DNA of 64,000 bases from Larus michahellis. Taxonomy: Eukaryota > Chordata > Aves > Charadriiformes > Laridae. Below the pieces are notes generated by a model, which saw only the letters and a list, made by a program, of their open reading frames with translations, did no database searches and was not told the origin of the DNA. Below, in pieces: positions 49,891-62,288 of this stretch; the first letter of the stretch is position 1; the number at the start of each line of letters is the position of its first letter. The position numbers and the translations under genes were made by a program. Location of the stretch: positions 74,624,080 through 74,688,079 of the forward strand of contig NC_133897.1 of the NCBI RefSeq assembly GCF_964199755.1, read 5' to 3'.

Positions 49891-52429
49891 AGCGTTTCTT
49901 ATGGACACAAGAGCTGCAGTAGAAGAAATGAAGAAAAATAAATTCCAGAGTTAACTGCTAGTCTAAGGCTCAGAGCAGAGGGAGGACACAAGCTGAAAGC
50001 CCACTGACAGATTAGCAGAGGGCGGGCACAAACACCTGTCTCACAGGAGCACCTGGCACGCTGCCTGCTGCTTGGACACAGGTACCACTTTCTTATCTTG
50101 GCTGCATTCGCAAGGGGAAAGACTTGTGTAGGTGCCCAGCTCCAGAAACAGTCGCCGTCTGTAAGTTGCAAGTAAAAGGCTTAGGTATCACCCTCCAGAA
50201 AGGGAGCTCCTGGACCCTCTCCTTCTGTCTGCACAGCACAGGGAGACAGCAACCCAGGTCTTGTGCCTTGCACGGGGAGCTTGGACATCTCACCCAGGAC
50301 CACAGAGCTCATTGGGACACCTCCGCATCACGCACCACAACACTACACCCCAGAGTCCTTCGAAGATTTAACTCTTCCTTGCAAGAGATGCTCAAGCAGA
50401 GAGAACGCAGAACTGAAAATCAAGATGACATTGAAAAAAATTCCGTTTGCCTATGAATGTAGCTTCTTTTAGCACGCTCCTGGTAATTTAGGCCAGCCAG
50501 ACGTTCTGCTTCAGGCTTGGCGCAGGTTCTTCTGGCAGCCTACCCCTTTCCTGCAGGCATTGCTAAACCAAGTGGTGAATGTCTCCAAATAGTAATAAGA
50601 TAAAAGAACCTTTAGACACAAGTGCCCTCGCTTCAGAATTACAAGAACACAGAAGAACCTAGTACTTCAGAAAAAAATATCTACTGTTCAAACTGTAGGC
50701 ACCTAGACAGCCCAATTTCAGTAACTGTTGAGAAAACCTCTGGCTACATTTAGCTATGTCTTTGCACGCTTACCAAACTTTACATCCTTCCATTCATTTT
50801 TCATACCAGAAATTGCTGTCTGGTCTTCTTATTGAGGAAGCCACCAAAACCACAGCATTTTCTTGCAGGCAGTGGAAACCCGAGCAGCTACTGAGGCAAA
50901 ACTTGTGCACCTTCCTTTCCCCTGCAGCTGCCTCCCCCTTCTCTTTTCACCCTCAGGAACACTATCATCATCATCTCAGCTTTCTCTGCAGTGACAAAAT
51001 CAGCACAGGAGAAGGTGTTCAGCACTTTTGGCTGTAATCACCAGTCAAGCAGCTGTTCTCAATCCCCTCTAGAGAAAACTGGCCTATTTGATGAGTCAGC
51101 TTCCCCACTGGCTTACTCTGTCAGATAACAGGCAGGCCTGTGAGCTACCAGGCTGCCAACCTGCAGTCGGTAATTTCCAAATACATGCAAAAATAACCCT
51201 CAGCTGCAATGATGCTGCCATTTTTGTCACAGAAAGTGCTTAATTTGGTAATATCAACGGGAAAATGTCCAGGTATTACCAACTATGCATGCAAGCTTTA
51301 GCAGTGGAATGGAGCATATATTGCATAGGATGAGAAAATAATAGGAATAAAATATAATCTGTTTGAAAAATGCTGACGATCAAATAAATTGTTTTCAGAG
51401 CGGACATGGGTTTAACTGAAATCTTTTAGAAATACCATGTGTTTCTCAAGTATAAGCAGTGCTGTTCTTCATTACCTTCAAAGCTGTTCTTGAAGTATTT
51501 TAAGTAATTTACTGACCAGAATAACAGCGTCTTTCTCTCCTGAAGTGCTTACAGTTTATTGTGAAAGCTTTTAGAAGAAAGGAAAAAGGAAGAGAAATAT
51601 AGAAAGACCGTTCAATTTTTTATTTTCTTTGGTAAAGCTGGAACAGGCGCCTTTTGCTTCTTCTCCACCCATACTGTATTTTTCAAACAGAGATTTTTGC
51701 ATTAAATTAAAATGTATTACACAACTTGCATTTCCAAACCAAAGATATAGATCTCTCTTCTCTTGGAACTCATAATAACTATATCTTTAGATGGAGTCAT
51801 CAGTGTTCTTTCTGTTAGCTATTCTTGGTTATCTTCTGCAAAACAGGAGCATTAACAAACATTGCTCACAGATTATATGGGCACCTCACTGGACCCGAAC
51901 CATCAGCAGAACTTCCCTTGCTTAGTGTCCATCACTTCTGTCACGCCAAATTACATGCCTTCTGAGCACAGATCCAGTTACAAAAGTCTGGCAGCTCTAC
52001 AGTGCCGCTTGTTAGGAAGGACTGATGCCATGAGATTGCTACGCTAGCAGAAACATCCCAAGTGGATGCATCTGACGTTGGCAAAAGAGCCCTTTAGCCA
52101 GCCCAGTTTACCACAGTCAGAGGGCTGTGTTTTTACTGGGAGCTCTGGCAATATAGCTGTGCTGATTAAGGCTTTGTAACATAGCTAGTTCCTAATCTTG
52201 GTCAGCCATCAGAGTTGAAAGAATGTCCCAGACCATGGGACACAGAAATTACCGTGTCAAATAAGGCATCCAGTTTCTGTTTCTTGAAACAATTAATCTG
52301 AAATGCTAGAAAAGATCGGAGATCATGTCCCTTCTAGCTAATCTTTCTCCTTCCCTTGCTCCCTCCCTGTGCATCTGTGGGGCTTTGGAGCAATCTCATC
52401 CCCCAGCTAGTTGGTCTGTTTCTCTCGTG

Positions 52430-52640
52430 AGCTCACTCCAGCTTGTTCCTACTCTCAGTGAGATTATCTAGCAGTGAGTTCCATATATTAATTATAAATT
52501 CCCTCAAGCAACGGTTTATTTTCAACTTCTGGATGTCCTGTCTCCCAGTTTGATTGAATATCCCCCTTGTCCTAATGACACAATACATAGCAACCTCTGG
52601 CTCACCTTTCTGCCTTCAGCTTCATCTTTCTCTGCCGCTT
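52430..52640 (+). repeat. Old degraded interspersed repeat, 3' part
   Basis: Reads 'gcagtgagttccatatatta', 'attataaattccctcaagca', 'ttgattgaatatccccctt', 'gtcctaatgac' and then 'cacctttctgccttc'. The reptile/bird repeat described at 3862-4200 continues in this order ('ggcaatgagttccacaggtt ... gagtgtccccttgttctt ... ctttctccatacc'). Highly diverged, with approximate ends. Confidence 0.5.
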
Positions 52641-54838
52641 TCTTTAGGGATTGTTATACATATATTTCCCCTATAGATATAAAACACAAATCATAGAAGA
52701 TAATACCAGAGGTTACTAGGGAGCATAAGTGAGATTGAATGCAGTTTATTCCTCTGTAGGAAGTTTATTTCAGAAAGCCATTTAAAATCCACATATTCAA
52801 ATAAAAAGCCTCACAAACATACCTCATCATGTATGCCTATATTTAATAATTGTCTTTTAATCACAGTTATTGTCTGTAACAGTATCTTATGCACATGAAG
52901 AACACTTTGCATATGAATTCCCACCCTAGCTCAGAAAAGCCTGGTATTGCCAACTCTGAACTTCAAGGAGCCTTTAATTTTAGAATATCCATCCTCAGAC
53001 TAATGGGTTACGGAGACCCCATGCGTGTGGACAAATTCTCATTCTGAAGGGTTTGTGACTGCAGCCGCTAAGACCTAGGACTTTCAGTGGGCTCTTTAGC
53101 CCGTTGGTGGTCATTCCTGTTCCCAAAGGATCAAACAAGTTACTTTGGCCATAAGCTCCTTGCTTCTAGACTGTGGTATTAGTTTGCTAAGGTTGGGAGA
53201 TTTTTGAAGATTGTCACTGGGAGCAATAGCTGACAGAGACACGTCCATCCACTTGCTTCTGTAAAAGAAAGGAGGTTTTTCATGCTTCTATTGGATCCCG
53301 GTAGCCTTTTTTTTATAGCTGTGTAGAGAGAAACTTAAATCACTTGAGGCAGTGTTTTCAGTGGGTGGTAGATAATGCCTAAAGATCACTGGTATTTTGA
53401 CAAATCAAAGGTATTTTGATACCTGCACTGTTTAGATAGCAAGTACTTAATTTTTTGCATAGCTTATACTACTTTTACTAAACTATTAGGAAACAAGTAG
53501 ACATTGGTCTCTCAGTGAAGACCAACCCTAACAAAGATATATAAGCACAGAATGAGAAGTGATTTTTTTTTCCATACCTGCTGACTTTGAAATAGTGTTT
53601 TAAGTGCAATCAGCATGAAAACAGTAATTCACACATGCGCACCACGCTACTTATTCACTTATTTCCATTTCTGTTGCAAAAATATCAAAACTCATTAGAA
53701 ATCTCTATGTTGCTTTATCATCATTGGCTTTACACTCCCTCCTGATCTTTCCATTTGGGTGATTTGATTTCCTCAGATAACCTAATGTCTTTTTTGTAGG
53801 TGTAGGTAAATAGATCTTCCACAAATCTGTCTGAAATCCTGCCAAACTCCTAGCATTGCCAATGCCCAGAGCAATGTCCTGTACAACAGAAGGAAAACCA
53901 TGAAATACACGTTAATCTTTAGCCTTGTAACTCAAATACCTTCATTGATAAAGACTATTACAGTGATTTGCCAGAGAGAAGTGAGTTGTCTGAACATGTG
54001 TTTTTATTTGCTTTTCTTTAGAAATACAACAGATCATGTTGAGCGAGACATTTGCATCTAATCTGCCCAGAGGTACTATTAAGGACATGTTCTAAAACCC
54101 ATCAATACAGTATGGTGTCTTGTAGCAGTGTTGACAGCAAGGTGACAAGACTAGTCACACAAAACGACCTACCTTTTTTAAAGTAAAATTTTTAAATTTT
54201 TTTTTCCCAAACATTAGTACTAGTATTAGGTATATAAACATTTTCTTTAACAACCTTGTAAATCTATATATTGTAATTTTCTATTTTTGTTCCTGTAAAC
54301 TAAGATAAGCTGTAAAAAAGCTAAAAGGGAGGCAAATGCTGGGACATTCTTATGAAATGTATTTGTTTCTTCTGCTGCACTTCCTAGAAAATTTTCTACT
54401 CTTAAATTACCAATGAAAGCAAAACAGGCACCAAATTGATCTAGTGCTAATTAAGATAGACCAGAGGAGGGCTGGGAGCTGCTACAAGTCCCCACTGTGT
54501 CATTTAAGCACATTCATAAGGAGGTAGATTTAACTTTAGGCTGGCTCATCTACTCGTCATGCTGTCTGCTCATCCTAGCCAGGTGTAAGAGGTCACCTAC
54601 CACAATTTGGATCAATTAAAACAGTAGCCTATGCAGATTTGTCTGTAGTATTTTAATACAAAAGGAATATACAAGGTTTATTATTTTGTTCTTGACATGT
54701 CAGTTTTGTTTATATAACGTAAGCATGAAAGCAAGTAGCTTTGCACGCTCATTCCTACAAACCACTTGAATCCATTAAAGTGTTTTTTCCAAAGCAATTT
54801 GTTTAGTCTAACCACAAAACCATCAAGCACAGGAGTAG

Positions 54839-55090
54839 CTCTGTTTCAAATTAAAGCAGCGGGTGGGCTCATCACAGACAAACAGCAGCGTGGCATTCCC
54901 CAAACGGCAGTACCTTCGTCGTGAAATAATAGCAGAAAAACTGCACAGCTCAAGGATGCGAAAATGGAAGCAGATCTTGGCACAGGCCTCCCACCTGGAC
55001 ACAGAGCCACCTCCTATGGCAGAAGCCGTCCTCAGGCTGCTGAGGAAATTGCTTGAAACTGACAAAAAGGCCTTTCTCCAGGGGCAGTAG
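54839..55090 (+). other. Unrecognised coding-like ORF in ELOVL2 intron 1
   Basis: An uninterrupted frame of 83 codons runs from the codon after a TAG (54836-54838) to a TAG at 55088-55090. The product is basic and helix-prone, with KRQYLRREIIAEKLHSSRMR, KWKQILAQASHLDTEPPP and a leucine-rich VLRLLRKLLETDKKAFLQ end. Its first in-frame ATG is internal (the Met in SSRMRKW), so if translated from an ATG it would have only about 44 residues. The segment is richer in G+C than its flanks. I do not recognise the sequence. It could be an exon of an unknown transcript, a processed-gene remnant, or chance. No poly(A) tail or clear splice sites frame it. Confidence 0.2.
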
Positions 55091-56560
55091 TCAGGACTCT
55101 TACCTAAAAGCTAGTTTAGTTTCCTCAGTGCTGCAAAGCATGCAAAATCTTTTTGTATCATGCATCGTCAAGTTTCATTCTCTCCATTTTCAGAGCAAGT
55201 CCTATATTTTTTTGTTAAAAAAAAAAAAATATATATATACTTTCAGTTTTGGGGGTTTTGTTGGGTTTTTCTTTAAGATAAGATGAACACGACAGCATCT
55301 TGCAGAGACAGACCGTTACAGCCTGGGGTGCTGCAAAACCTCTTGCTGCCACATATTCACACAATATCTGCCCACTTTGAGCATCCTGAGGACCAAAACA
55401 TAAGAGCAGAAGAAACACAAGGGGCTTGGAGCTTCTCCCTGCCCAGACCACAACCCAGCCCCAGCAGGGGAATGCAGAAGCCACGGCTCTGCATCTGCCG
55501 TGGTGCAAATGTGGTTCTTCACAACTCAGATCTGCTAATGGTGACTGCAGCCCAGGCTGGCATGGAGATATCCGGCATTCAAAGGCGCACACAGCCCTCG
55601 GCAGCTCTTGCCCTGTGGAGATGCTCAGCATCACTCTGCGTCTTTCCCCTCAGCTTGGCTGCGTTAGCTCAGTGTTAAAATTAATTCATCGAGCAGGGTA
55701 TTGTTGGAAGGAACAGAGGAAGAACCTGGCTGACCTCAGGCTTGTGGCAAAGAGTTATTCAGGCACGGGCATGCAGGAAGCCACTGCCCAGAGCTGGCGT
55801 CTGGGAAGAAGTATTTTGGAGAGGCCACCGCATCCGACTGAGGGAAGGACTGTGTTGATCATGGCTTAGCTCCCAACTCAGTCACAGACAGACACAAGCT
55901 TGCCAGATTAGCAGCTTTATTGATTTAGACCTCAAAAAACAATGTCTCTGTAATGTAGCCCTCCTCTTCCTGCCTCCTCTTCCTCCCTCCCTACATGGCC
56001 TGAACTTCATTACTGGAGGTCTGGGTTCTCCTGTAGACTTTTTGTAAGAATCCAGGGCCTGATTTAGAGAAATCTCAGGTGGTTTACCCCAAAGCCTTCC
56101 TTCTTTAAGAGTAAAGCATCGAGATACTCATCTTTGTGAAGCTTACCAAAGGAATCACCAGCTCCTCTCTACAAAAAAAATAAAAATAAAATAAAATAAA
56201 TTGGAGGAAACATAACAAAAACAAACAAAAAACATCTTTAGTAGAGTGAAAATGACATCCATCGCAGACAGGTTTGCTGTGATACTTGTTCTTTTTAATG
56301 TGTAGAACGTTAATTTCCATTCCTAAAGACTTCTGGTTTGGCCAGTTTCCAGTAACAAGGCCTCTATTGTTATCTGAACCGCAATCTGCCCTAAATCAAT
56401 TTTTAAAGAGGTTTGTTTTTTTTCAGTAGATATGCTGTTGCGTACTTTGGAAATACTTGAGCATGACATGCTCTTTGCCGGTTTGTTAGGGTTTTTTTAA
56501 TTGCATTGTCTATGTGAGCCATGAGATGTCTTTGTCACACATTCTTTTTGTATTTTTTAG

Positions 56561-56624
56561 GAGCACCTGAAAGCTTTTGACCAGGAAGTAAATGCATTTG
56601 TGGACTACATGTTCGGACCTCGAG
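56561..56624 (+). CDS. ELOVL2: ELOVL2 exon 2 (codons 2-22 plus one base)
   Basis: The exon reads EHLKAFDQEVNAFVDYMFG followed by PR. This is the cytosolic N-terminal segment of ELOVL2, nearly identical to the mammalian protein. The acceptor is a T-rich tract ending TTTTTTAG at 56560 and the donor is G|GTAAGG at 56624/56625. At 64 bases it begins in phase 0 and leaves one base (G) of the Asp23 codon, which exon 3 completes with AT. The frame therefore runs through all three exons without a break. Confidence 0.95.
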
Positions 56625-59600
56625 GTAAGGTTCTCCACCTATAGCCCTTTTAGGAAATATTACCTACCCAGAATACTACTCAAAAATATTCTAATAAATA
56701 GAAGCAGTCAAAATCTTCTATATGAATAATTTCTCATTGAAAAATGTAGACGAGGCAGAATCACAGTATTTACAGGAACACACCATTATTGTAGGAAATC
56801 TATCAATGCACTGCATTTGTAGAAAGCCAACGGATTTTTGTTTTGACTGTCTGACATAATATTATCTGTAATACAAATTAAAACTAATCACATATTATAC
56901 TGAAGGTGAAAGAAGAAATGCAACTGAATTTTTTTTGAAACTTAAAAAAACAATCAATAGAGTTGAGAGTCCTTTGTTTCTGAGAATATCAAAGGATTTC
57001 AGTTTTAAACGCTAGTGTAGATTAAAAAAATTGAAAGCCTGAATTTTTCTAAAAGTGGAAGATCTGTTTGGGGACTGATTCTTATTCATAATCCAGTTAT
57101 TTTTTGGTCCAGCTACCTATCAAATAGTCTAATTCAGAAGGATGACTGGAGCAAAATCAAGAAAGGGCTTTTAGCAGCCTGCGGGATCACCAATAGACGG
57201 AGCAGGAGAACAGATGCGCCTTTCTACTTCCCTTTCTTGATTTCTAAAACAGTTTGGACAAGAATAACTTGAATAACTGTGGCTGGGAGGTGTTTTAGCC
57301 GTAACAAAGCATGAGGCAAGTAACGGTCAAAAAAATCCCAACCCAACCTGAAGTAGGAGTGCAGAAAGAAAGAGAACGGCTATGAGAAGGTGAGGATGGA
57401 GCACGGTTAAGAGAGCCAAGCAACTAGAGGAAAGAGGTATGACAGGAGTTTTGAGAGCAGACAGTCTTCAGAGAAGGTCCCTGTAAGGCCACCTTGCCGC
57501 TGGTAGGGCTGGACTTAAACATTCAACTTCGGGAACAGCCTTGCAAACTTTTCCCCGTGGTTGAATACAGAACAGTTGCTTGTGTGGATGGACAAATGCT
57601 TATGTACTATCACTTTGTTGCAATAACGTCCTCCAGGTCCCAGAAACTGTTCTTGCTTAATTAGGAGGACAAGGGAAAGAAAATTATAGCATTCTTAAAA
57701 CCAAGAAAATTGTTTTTTTCTTAGCTGGCTGGCCGGCTACAAAACCTTTTCCCTCATCTCTGCAGTAGAGTAGATGTGAAGCTTGAAAGAAAGATTTCTG
57801 GTGAAGAAACACTGAACAGCATGGGAACTGCATCAGAAGTGATTAAAACAGAATAAGTTTTATTATGGCTTCTACAATAGTGCATTTTAATATTAACAAA
57901 GAAATGCGATCACAAGCATAAAAGTACTACTCTTTTTTTTTTTTTTTTTCCAAATGGACATGATGTTCTCCTTCCTGCCTCTCTCCTCATTGGTCCAGAA
58001 CAAATTGTTTGAAGGAATGAACTGTAGTTAATCCAATGCAGAATACCACACAGATCCCTTTGGGCTTTTAGAAAGCACTTCAGTTAGACAAGTATTATTT
58101 GTATTACTTGCCAAGTACATCGCAATCCCTCTCCAGACATCAGTGCTGAAGATAGCATTTGTTTGTCTGTGCCTCTTCACTGTGATCTTTAATTTAACTG
58201 GTGGTATAATGACACAGTATCAGCCATTTCGTGAATAACATAGCTCCCTCCGATGTGTTTATACATGTAAATAATTCACAATAAACTGCAAACAGTTTTC
58301 AATTGGATAGAATGACACCACAAATGACAATCCAATGAATTCTTAAGAGCTTCCCCAAATGTCTAAAGTCAACAAACCATTCCCCTTCTTTCTCTCCACC
58401 AATTGTCATCTACAGCGCACACTTCATTCAGCAGCAAGATGGCTTAAAAGGAACTATAACAATGCTCTATTCCTTTAAAAAATCAATCCCATATTTAAGA
58501 TTTATATTTTAGGTAGTAACTCCTGAAATACCGGTATCACTATACTGGTTTTAGTCGTCATTACCAGATGCAGCTGAGGGCATGAGAAGAGACAGAAAGC
58601 CACACGCTAGTTCCTGGAGGCGATCTCTGCTCACATTGGTAGCACCAGGTTAACACAAGCTGCAGTACTGCACTACTAGGATAAGGGGCGTACCGTCAAA
58701 GATCTAAGTTTGATTTATCTATAGGCATATTTTGTGCCTTTGTTCACTGGTGTCAGCTGGACTTTGTACACAAATTTATCTCAATGTTTGCTTTTGAACT
58801 AGCAGACCAAGTCCTTTTCGATCAGGGAATAGAGGGCACATACATGCCCATCAGTTGCATCTCTTAATAAGAAGTGGTCTTACAATTTGGTGTCGGTCCA
58901 TATTATTCTGCATAGGAGATTATCTAGGCTCAAGGCAGAATGAGAAACAGTGAAATAGCTATATTGTTTGTTAAGAGAGCATTTTTCCAGGGTCACATTC
59001 ATCTGCAGAGTATTGTTTGCTGTTATGCAAAATTAAGGAATATTGAATTGCAGGAGCCAAATCTAGTTAATTGGTTGCTTGTTTCATCTGTGAAAGAAAC
59101 AAGAGGTGGTCCAGAATAAATGTATTTTAGTAAAGTTATGAAAAAGTAATAAGCACTCCTCCTCTCTTCAACTGAGCATGAACAGTAGCAAGGTGTTGGT
59201 GCAAAACCATCTACTCTCTGCACCTGTAAAGGTCTCAGTCTACTCAGATACCAACTGGCCAAAGCTATACAGAAACCTGAACTAAAACGGTTCTAAACCT
59301 CACTGATAAAAGCTTGATACCTTTAAAGAGCCTGGGAGGCCTGCCACTCATTTCACAGGAGCCAAGATTTCGCCTCAAGGATCTGGCATATTGTGGCCGG
59401 TGACCGTCAATGAGCTTATTCATGGAGTGACCAGAGCTTGTGGGCGCCTGCTCCTTCCCCTGCCGTAGTCCAGCGCTTTCACACTGTGGCTTTATTCACT
59501 GCCTTGGTCTCAAATTCAGATTCTGTGTGGGTTCAACATTGTAAAAGTAATTCTTTCTCCTGTTGACAGCGTATCTTTACAGTACTTGAACATGGAGAGC

Positions 59601-59760
59601 GAACCATCAGTCAACAGAGATACTTTTGATCTCTCCTTCTTCTGAAATACACTTCCTTTCCTTTCCCTTCCCTTCCTGCCACATAAAAACCTCCCTCTTC
59701 TTGTCATTCAGGGATAAGCGTAAGTGGAAGCAGAATAGTCAAGTTCCCTGGCTGCTGTTT

Positions 59761-59794
59761 ATAAACCACTTTCTGCCAATAAACCACTTTCTGT
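59761..59794. repeat. 18-bp tandem duplication
   Basis: ATAAACCACTTTCTGCCA is followed directly by ATAAACCACTTTCTGT. The 16 aligned bases differ at one position, so the duplication is probably recent. Confidence 0.75.
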
Positions 59795-60307
59795 CTTACC
59801 CTTCAAGGTACCAAGGTCGGGGTGGAAAATAATCAGTGAGGGTACACATGTTAATAATTTCTCTTGAAATGGCAATAGTATAGTTCTTAAAAATACTCGA
59901 CATGCTGACCTGAACAAGCACACGAGTTCTGCTTTTGTGTGGATCAGCCCATATGCTCGTGGCCACTCACAGCAGAGTGAATACTTTCTGAGGGCACATT
60001 AGGGCAGCATTTAATGCTGTTTAGTTTAATTTGTATTCTTATCTCTTCCAATTACTTTTCCTCTTTGAGCAAACATGCTGGCTCATTATGTACCGATGCC
60101 AGTTGGCTTTTGTGCAAGTAACCTTTATACACCCAGTGTTGCAATCCTTGGATGGGGAGACCCTCTCCAGATAGCAGCCTTGCTGACACGACTGCTTTCT
60201 ACATCTTCATTTAGGATATCAGTTAAATCAATTAAATCCTTATGCTCCAAAAACATACACTAGGATCAACACATGCATAACCTTCACCTGTCCTATGACT
60301 CCTGCGT

Positions 60308-60358
60308 CCTGTTTAGAGCCCATATGTGAGGAAAACCTGTTTGGAGCCCACATGGGAG
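60308..60358. repeat. Imperfect 23-bp direct repeat
   Basis: CCTGTTTAGAGCCCATATG plus TGAG (60308-60330) recurs as CCTGTTTGGAGCCCACATG plus GGAG (60336-60358), with three differences and a 28-base period. Confidence 0.7.
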
Positions 60359-62100
60359 TAGAAGCTCCTTAAAAACATCCATTCCAGAGATTCACAAGTG
60401 GCTCATGAACTTTAAGATGACTGTTGGGAGTGTTTTACTCTCACACTGAGGTAATATTAAACAGACATTGAGATCTGAAGACAGAAAACAGGTGTTTTAG
60501 CTTGGTAATGCACAACAAAGCAAGGCCATCCTAAAGGAAGGATGGTGCTTTGTCAAAGATGGTTGTGCTGTCGTGACCACTTTCATCCTGCACCTCTCCT
60601 CTCCTAGAGATTTTTGGGAATCCAGAAGGGAGAGTCAAAACGAGGAGAGCACTGGACTGCCACAGTAATTTAGGCCTGGTTGAAAGTCTTTCCTGCAAAA
60701 GTGCTAACATCCTACGCGGAGCCCAAATCCAACAGATGAGTGTTACAGCCACTGCGATGGAAGCAAGGTGGCAAGTGGAGGGAGACTGTAATGAGAAAGA
60801 AAGCTGATGTTCATAGCCCTGTTTGTAAGCAGATGAACTCACAAATCTCACTGTGTATACCTGTATGCATATGTTTCCGAGGAAAGAATAGTCAGAATAC
60901 AGTACAGCAAAATTGCAATTGGCAACAGTTTGTTAAATGCTTGGGCACATTTGGTTTGTGCATCATCCATTGCCCAGTCCTTCCCCAAATTCAACACAGG
61001 TGGAAAAATAGTAAAATGTTTTTTCATGCACTCTGAATGCCTTTTCTTCTTTTACAATTTTTAACGTAATCTTGGTCTTTGTAAAAAATAAAATAAGTAG
61101 TTTAAAACCGTTTCTAAGAGCTGAAAGAAGTACCGTGACCTGCACAATAGCTTCTCACTGACTTATTTCTTCACTTACTCCGTAAATCATAACAGATTTA
61201 GAATAACTTTTTTGAAAAACTAGCCATGACGTCCCTCATTCTTTTCATAGATAAATATCTGAAGATCGTTGCTGTGGAAAATTAACTCTAAATTTTGCTC
61301 CATCTTAAAAAAAAAAAAAAAAAAAGAAAACACTCCTTTCGCTCATGGCATCCAGTTGCTCACAGGACAACGAAGCGGTGCCTCCAGATTGGCATAGAGG
61401 ATTAGGCTTTGCTCACATACACTGAACTATCTGATTACTGCCAATGGGATTACTCGTGTGAATAAGGCAAGCAGGATTTGACCTTAATATTTCATTTCAG
61501 GGCTAGGCAAATGGGGCAGAAACTGTGAAAAAGCAAGCCCTTGCCTTGCCAAATAGCTTTGATAACCATCAAACATTTGCCATTTGTTTTCCATATTTAG
61601 TGTTTTTTTGAAAAATCCTCCCCTTGTATAAATGCTTTCTAGCAAACGTTATATACCTTCATACTTGTATGACAAAGGCAGAATTGAAATAATATATGAA
61701 CTGGCAACTTTACATGCATACCGTGTATTTAATACTATCTGCAAACTGCCCATGGAGCAGATTGAGATACGATTTAATTAAATATTAAGTTAAAACATTA
61801 AATTACATTTTTAAAAGCACATAGGAATATTTTCTTCTTCTAATTTTCTCTTTTCTGTTAAAATGAGGAGATTTAAGTCACCTGAAATTATTAGGGAATG
61901 TCATGCAGTTTCCAGCACACATTCTCGGAATAAGTACACAGTTTTGGGGAGGGTAAAAGCAATGGGTAGCTCTTACAAACAAAGCCTGGCAGATTCTCTC
62001 TCATGCTTTTAGCAAACTTTTTTCACAATGCGATCTGCCTTATTTTAGCAATACTTTACCATAGCTGCCTTAATTGCCTGCTGCATGTGTTTCTTTCCAG

Positions 62101-62288
62101 ATGCCAGGGTTAGAGGATGGTTCCTTTTGGACTCTTACCTTCCCACGTTTTTCCTTACTGGAGCATACCTACTCTGCATATGGCTGGGCAACAAGTTCAT
62201 GAAGGACAGGCCTCCTTTCTCTCTCAGGGCTCACCTCATTGTATATAACCTTGGGATTACACTGCTCTCCTTGTACATGCTCGTAGAG
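62101..62288 (+). CDS. ELOVL2: ELOVL2 exon 3 (codons 23-85)
   Basis: The exon encodes 63 residues that follow exon 2 in frame. [20 protein letters not shown] begins the family's first membrane segment (about residues 34-52), the loop [16 protein letters not shown] follows, and [16 protein letters not shown] (residues 70-85) is part of the second membrane segment. LDSYLPT and YNLGITL are hallmarks of ELOVL2 and ELOVL5. The [10 protein letters not shown] loop and the exon 2 N-terminus favour ELOVL2. The acceptor is TTTCTTTCCAG and the donor is GAG|GTAAGT at 62288/62289, in phase 0. The HXXHH catalytic box and the ER retention tail are encoded beyond the window. Confidence 0.96.

Larger units (their letters stand above)
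30747..56560 (+). other. ELOVL2: ELOVL2 intron 1 (25.8 kb)
   Basis: The intron runs from GTGAGT to TTTTTTAG, in phase 0. Near its start is a T8-G11 run (30963-30981). It contains an intact-looking stretch of CR1 (49429-49890), an old repeat (52430-52640), A/T homopolymers (T13 31333-31345, A18 43411-43428, T18 48500-48517) and AT- or AAAAT-type simple repeats (55229-55239, 56173-56200). No second gene could be supported. The coding-like ORF at 54839-55090 is unexplained. Long first introns of this kind often hold enhancers, but I cannot point to one. Confidence 0.88.
56625..62100 (+). other. ELOVL2: ELOVL2 intron 2 (5.5 kb)
   Basis: The intron runs from GTAAGG to TTTCTTTCCAG, in phase 1. It holds T17 (57933-57949), a pyrimidine-rich CCTTT-type stretch near 59648-59675, an 18-base tandem duplication (59761-59794), a 23-base direct repeat (60308-60358) and A19 (61307-61325). 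I recognise no exon, RNA gene or LINE. Confidence 0.88.
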
